Shown piece by piece: positions 60,129 through 64,000 of a stretch of 64,000 bases of DNA; position 1 is the first letter of the stretch; each line of letters starts with the position of its first letter. The notes below the pieces were generated by a model that searched no databases, was not told where the DNA came from, and saw only the letters and a list, made by a program, of their open reading frames with translations. Location of the stretch: contig CACLTO010000004.1 of NCBI GenBank assembly GCA_902609915.1, positions 1-64,000 of the forward strand, given 5' to 3'. A program made the position numbers and the translations under genes. This DNA comes from an uncultured Pelagibacteraceae bacterium (GTDB lineage Bacteria; Pseudomonadota; Alphaproteobacteria; Pelagibacterales; Pelagibacteraceae).

Positions 60129-61362
60129 TTTCTTTTTTAGTAACAGAACTATTATAACACATTGAAAAAGCAGCCACGAAAAAAAAAGGTATAGTTGCAA
60201 AATTTGTCTCTAATAACATGGACCAGAAACCTGAGAATAACAAAGAGATGCCATATAAAAATACTGTTCCTGCCAGTATAAAACCATACTGATTTTTTGT
60301 TTTTTTATAGGTCTTGATATAATTCAAATTTTTAAAAATTATGCTTAAATAAATCATCAAAAAACTTATTAAACCAAAAATTCCTGTTTCACCCATTAAG
60401 TGTGGATAAAATAAATCTATAGAGTTTAAATTATTAAAACTAAAGCCATATTTTTGATAAACAAGATTATCTTTGTTTGATGCCCAACCACCAAAATTAC
60501 CAACACCAACTCCAAGAAAAAAATTATCTTTAATTATCTTTCCTGACTGAAGATAAAAATCATACCTAGAAGATTGATCTAATTGATTATAATCTAAAAT
60601 TGTGTTTTGTTTTGAAATAAACCTATTAGTTAAACCACTATAATTTACTATAAGAATTAAACCTATTATTAAAAAAAATAAAAATTTTTTAATTGAAATA
60701 ATTTTGGTGTAAACTAATGCTATAAGATTAATTAAGATCAGTGTAATTACGCCTAAAGATTGACTTAATAAAATTCCTATACCAAAAAGTAATGATAAAT
60801 ATTTTTTTTGATAATATAAAAATGAATAAATAATTGGAAATATTAAAAAGAATGCAAAATCGACAGGAGATCCTACAAGTGAATATGATCTAAATGGATT
60901 AATTGAGGACGGATTACCAAAAACTCCGTAAACTACGTAAAAATGTCTATCAAGAATATATTCTGATATACCTATAAATAATAATATAAAGGAAAAATAT
61001 ATATAGTAATTTAAGTATTTTTTATAAGCTTTTTCACTATAAATTACAGCAGTCACTAAGTAAATTAAACATGGTAAAAGGTAATTTTTAAGCTGTATTG
61101 AATAATCTTTAAGACTGAAGTTTTCAAAGTTTAATATAAGCGAAAATAAGCTTATTAATAAAAATATTAAGGGCCACCTTAAAAATTCTATACTTAGTCG
61201 ATTTTTGCTTAAGAGTACAAAAAAAAATAAGATTACTATAGCTATATCATCAAAATATTTTACATTTATACCAGTTACATTAGTTATAAAACTTAGTATA
61301 GAACCAGTAATTAAAGTAAGAAGTAATAAATTTCTTGAAACACTAAATATATTTGAATTCAT
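60103..61362 (-). CDS. O-antigen ligase/polymerase-like membrane protein
   Basis: Polytopic; FFLGVGVGNFGGWA...YPHLMGETGIFGLISFL motif of Wzy_C-type proteins. Confidence 0.82.
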   Translation of the reverse strand: MNSNIFSVSRNLLLLTLITGSILSFITNVTGINVKYFDDIAIVILFFFVLLSKNRLSIEFLRWPLIFLLISLFSLILNFENFSLKDYSIQLKNYLLPCLIYLVTAVIYSEKAYKKYLNYYIYFSFILLFIGISEYILDRHFYVVYGVFGNPSSINPFRSYSLVGSPVDFAFFLIFPIIYSFLYYQKKYLSLLFGIGILLSQSLGVITLILINLIALVYTKIISIKKFLFFLIIGLILIVNYSGLTNRFISKQNTILDYNQLDQSSRYDFYLQSGKIIKDNFFLGVGVGNFGGWASNKDNLVYQKYGFSFNNLNSIDLFYPHLMGETGIFGLISFLMIYLSIIFKNLNYIKTYKKTKNQYGFILAGTVFLYGISLLFSGFWSMLLETNFATIPFFFVAAFSMCYNSSVTKKENENLQKKI

Positions 61363-62480
61363 TTATATAATTTTTCAATATTCTTTTTTAGAATATGTTC
61401 ATCCTTAAATAAATATTTAGAGAAATTCTTTATAATTTTTTTTTTATTATATTTTTTTTTTAAAAATTTTGAAAATTTTTTTATTTGAATTTCAGGTTTA
61501 ATAACAGGTATAATGATACCATTATCTTCGTTAACTAATTTTTTTACATCACCAACATTTGTACTAAAAACTGGAATTCCTGTTGCAAGAGATTCTTTTA
61601 CTGCAAAAGGACCCACTTCACTTGATGAAAGGAGAATTAAAGAATGACAAGAGTTTATAACGTCATTTACGTTTTTATTTTTAACTTCATTTAATAAAAT
61701 AATATTTTTTTGAGCTTTATTTTTTTTCACAAAAGAATTTAAATTATCAAATAATTCACCATAACCAACATAACATAATTTAAAATTTTTTTTTAAATAA
61801 TTGTCATTATTTATTGTTGATATAAATAATTGTGCAATTTCAATTGGACGTTTAACCTTTGCAATTCGTCCAAGAACTAAAATAATTTTTTTTTTTTCAT
61901 TTTTAAAATAGTTTTTTTTTTTTGATTTTTTGAAACTAAAAAAAGGTGGCAAAAGCGTTAACTTTTTTTTAAGACCTTTATGTCTGATAGTATATAACTT
62001 TATGGCGTAAGTACCGGCACATGTGATTTTATCTATATAAAAGTTTATTAAAAATCTTTCAATATAGATAAAAAGTGAAACCATAAAATTCAAATAAGGG
62101 TATTTTTTTTCAAATACATCAAACGTCTTCGTATGAATAGTTGTTATTATTTTTGAATTTTTAATTACTTTAATAAATGGTGCAAAATAAATTCTATGTA
62201 TGTGAAATGTGCATCCTTCAAAAATTTTTTTATTGAATAATAGAAAAAAAAATAATTTAAAACAAAAAATTAACCAATTATGTTTTGTTGAGATAGGATA
62301 AAAATAAACTTCTGTGCCACTAATATTTTTTTTCTTAGCTTTACCTGATCCTAAAGATAATAAATAAATTTTATCAAAGTATGTTTTTTGTAATCTTATC
62401 AAACTTTCTACATATCTTATTCCTCCTCCTTGTCCTGAATAACCTATGTAACCATTATAAACATTAACTAGTTTTTTCAT
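61359..62480 (-). CDS. glycosyltransferase family 4
   Basis: GQGGGIRYVESL, ILVLGRIAKVKRPIEIAQLF, LLSSSEVGPFAVKESLATGIPVFSTNVGDV. Confidence 0.88.
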   Translation of the reverse strand: MKKLVNVYNGYIGYSGQGGGIRYVESLIRLQKTYFDKIYLLSLGSGKAKKKNISGTEVYFYPISTKHNWLIFCFKLFFFLLFNKKIFEGCTFHIHRIYFAPFIKVIKNSKIITTIHTKTFDVFEKKYPYLNFMVSLFIYIERFLINFYIDKITCAGTYAIKLYTIRHKGLKKKLTLLPPFFSFKKSKKKNYFKNEKKKIILVLGRIAKVKRPIEIAQLFISTINNDNYLKKNFKLCYVGYGELFDNLNSFVKKNKAQKNIILLNEVKNKNVNDVINSCHSLILLSSSEVGPFAVKESLATGIPVFSTNVGDVKKLVNEDNGIIIPVIKPEIQIKKFSKFLKKKYNKKKIIKNFSKYLFKDEHILKKNIEKLYK

Positions 62481-63120
62481 TTAGTTTTTCATTAATAATT
62501 TTTGAAATTTTATTTAAAGTTTCTTCGCTACTATTGTCGTTTTCAATAATATGTATTGGATATAAATTTGATATTTTCTCAAAAAGTTCCTTCCTTCTTA
62601 ATAAGTTTTTATCATAAAAAGCATCTGGCCTGTTATTTTTAATCAGTTCTACATTTCTTTTTAAAATTATATAAATTGTATCTTTTGGCATTAATTTAAA
62701 AAGAGATTTAGCAAAAATTCCAAAAACAAATTTTTCCATTTTAGTATCTATTGAAATATCTACTAATGTGTCGACTAAACATCTATCGGCAATAATTGAA
62801 GCTTGACTTATTTTAAATCTTAATATTATTTCTAAAAATTGATCAATCCATTGAAAAAATAAAAATAAAATTGATAATATTTTACTTTTATAAAAATCGT
62901 GGTAACCAATTTTTGTTCCATTAATTTTTTCTTTATAATTGTGCCCTGTTAATCTAGTGAGAAGTAATAATGGTTTTGAAGTATAATTTTTGAATCTGCT
63001 CCAAATGTATTTAAAATTAATCACGTTAGAAAAATTATTTACTATTTTGTTTATGATAAATGTCTTTCCAGATCCATCTAATCCAGAAACACAAATACAT
63101 ATTTTTTTATAATTTTTCAT
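62464..63120 (-). CDS. thymidylate kinase-like P-loop protein
   Basis: CVSGLDGSGKTFIINKI, IADRCLVDTLVD, RRKELFEKI. Confidence 0.75.
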   Translation of the reverse strand: MKNYKKICICVSGLDGSGKTFIINKIVNNFSNVINFKYIWSRFKNYTSKPLLLLTRLTGHNYKEKINGTKIGYHDFYKSKILSILFLFFQWIDQFLEIILRFKISQASIIADRCLVDTLVDISIDTKMEKFVFGIFAKSLFKLMPKDTIYIILKRNVELIKNNRPDAFYDKNLLRRKELFEKISNLYPIHIIENDNSSEETLNKISKIINEKLNEKTS

Positions 63121-63122
63121 CG

Positions 63123-64000
63123 TTATCTTGTTGTTAAAAATTTTTTTATTGTTAAATACAAATCTTCCTTATTTTTACAAACGTAAGAATTTGTATTTTT
63201 AACATGTTCGGTGATTCCCGGTGTATTTAAAACAAATAAAGGTACTTTTGTTTTAATCGCATCATTAATCACGATTGGGGTATCAGAAATAGTAATTTTA
63301 AATGGAAGTATATTTATAGAACTTTTACTTATTTTGTTTTCAAATTGAGTTGGTGAATAATATTTTGTGTCTAAAATAATTTTTTTTTGGAATTTTGAAT
63401 TTTTAATTCTATTTCTTAAATCAACAATATTGCTTTTAAGATAACTCTCCTTATTATTTCTAATCAACAGATTTAGATAAAGATTAGGTTTAATCAAAGA
63501 TAATTTTTCGAAAATATCGAATACAATATCTAGACCTCTTAAATTAAGTGGAGGGCCAAAATAAGTGAGTAATATTTTTTTGTTTTTTTTTTGAGAAAAA
63601 TTTTTTGATCTATTAAAATATTTTTTTTTGAATGGTATAAAAACTTTTCCACCTGGTAATCCATTAAATTTATATCTGATTTGAGACTCCTTACTTAAAT
63701 ATATAATATTTGAAGAACCAGTTAAATAAAAACCAATTTTTAGTAAAAAACCTGGAATTAAACTCGAGAACACTGGATTAAACAAAAGTTTAAATTCTTT
63801 AAAAAAATCAGTTAAAGTTATTCTTAATATTTCATTTATTTTGAATCTATTATTTGCAAGTAAAAAGTAAACATTATTAAAACTAGAAAATCTCATTGGA
63901 AAAAGAAACTCTTGGGATCCAATTACTATTATAATTTTTTTTGGTTTAATATTATTTATTACTCTTTTTAACTCTCCCGTAGGCGAATTAAGATTAAAAA
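63123..64000 (-). CDS. glycosyltransferase (GT4-like), 5' end beyond the window
   Basis: Track ORF starts at an internal Met at 63896; the frame stays open to the window edge (..NLNSPTGELKRVINNIKPKKIIIVIGSQEFLFPMRFSSFNN..). Confidence 0.75.
   Translation of the reverse strand, partial: FNLNSPTGELKRVINNIKPKKIIIVIGSQEFLFPMRFSSFNNVYFLLANNRFKINEILRITLTDFFKEFKLLFNPVFSSLIPGFLLKIGFYLTGSSNIIYLSKESQIRYKFNGLPGGKVFIPFKKKYFNRSKNFSQKKNKKILLTYFGPPLNLRGLDIVFDIFEKLSLIKPNLYLNLLIRNNKESYLKSNIVDLRNRIKNSKFQKKIILDTKYYSPTQFENKISKSSINILPFKITISDTPIVINDAIKTKVPLFVLNTPGITEHVKNTNSYVCKNKEDLYLTIKKFLTTR

Noticed and set aside
61400-62000. Dense poly-A/T runs suggesting frameshifts or pseudogenes in the glycosyltransferase genes
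   Set aside because: The reading frames remain open with recognisable family motifs; runs reflect Lys/Phe/Asn-rich coding in an AT-rich genome.
1-64000. CRISPR arrays, toxin-antitoxin or restriction-modification systems, prophage
   Set aside because: Searched by eye; no regularly spaced repeats, Cas, TA, RM or phage structural genes recognised.

Overview
This AT-rich, densely packed window has the gene content and size economy of a streamlined marine alphaproteobacterium, probably SAR11/Pelagibacterales-like (inference). The left part (0-30 kb) is mostly core and catabolic: tRNA-Asp and tRNA-Val, a class V (serine-glyoxylate type) aminotransferase, an enolase-superfamily enzyme, a large FAD/Fe-S oxidoreductase, a CoA-transferase plus enoyl-CoA hydratase with a TRAP transporter, the tig-clpP-clpX-lon proteostasis block, tRNA-Leu, a family 5 UDG, ybgC, a second TRAP transporter operon with an NCS1 permease and SDR, a GMC oxidoreductase, TerC, SDR and an M23 peptidase. 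From 30 to 35 kb there is a small sugar/glycosyltransferase module. From 35 to 40.6 kb there is an organosulfonate module (xsc, suyAB, and two different putative sulfur-anion exporters). From 40.9 to 43.6 kb there are three tandem coiled-coil proteins, two of them paralogous and one with a zinc ribbon. From 43.7 kb to the window end there is a Wzx/Wzy-type capsule/EPS locus (WcaJ-like, Wzc-like, Wza-like, Wzx-like, two Wzy/WaaL-like proteins, several glycosyltransferases). The most unusual item is a ~1815-aa exported protein (48566..54013) with an N-terminal FecR-like domain, a Met-rich array of helical repeats, a highly charged helix and about nine Ig-like (He_PIG-type) domains with a ~846-bp super-repeat. 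Its stop codon overlaps the start of an O-antigen polymerase-like gene (TAATG), suggesting a surface protein dedicated to this polysaccharide system. No CRISPR array, IS element, integrase or rRNA was seen.
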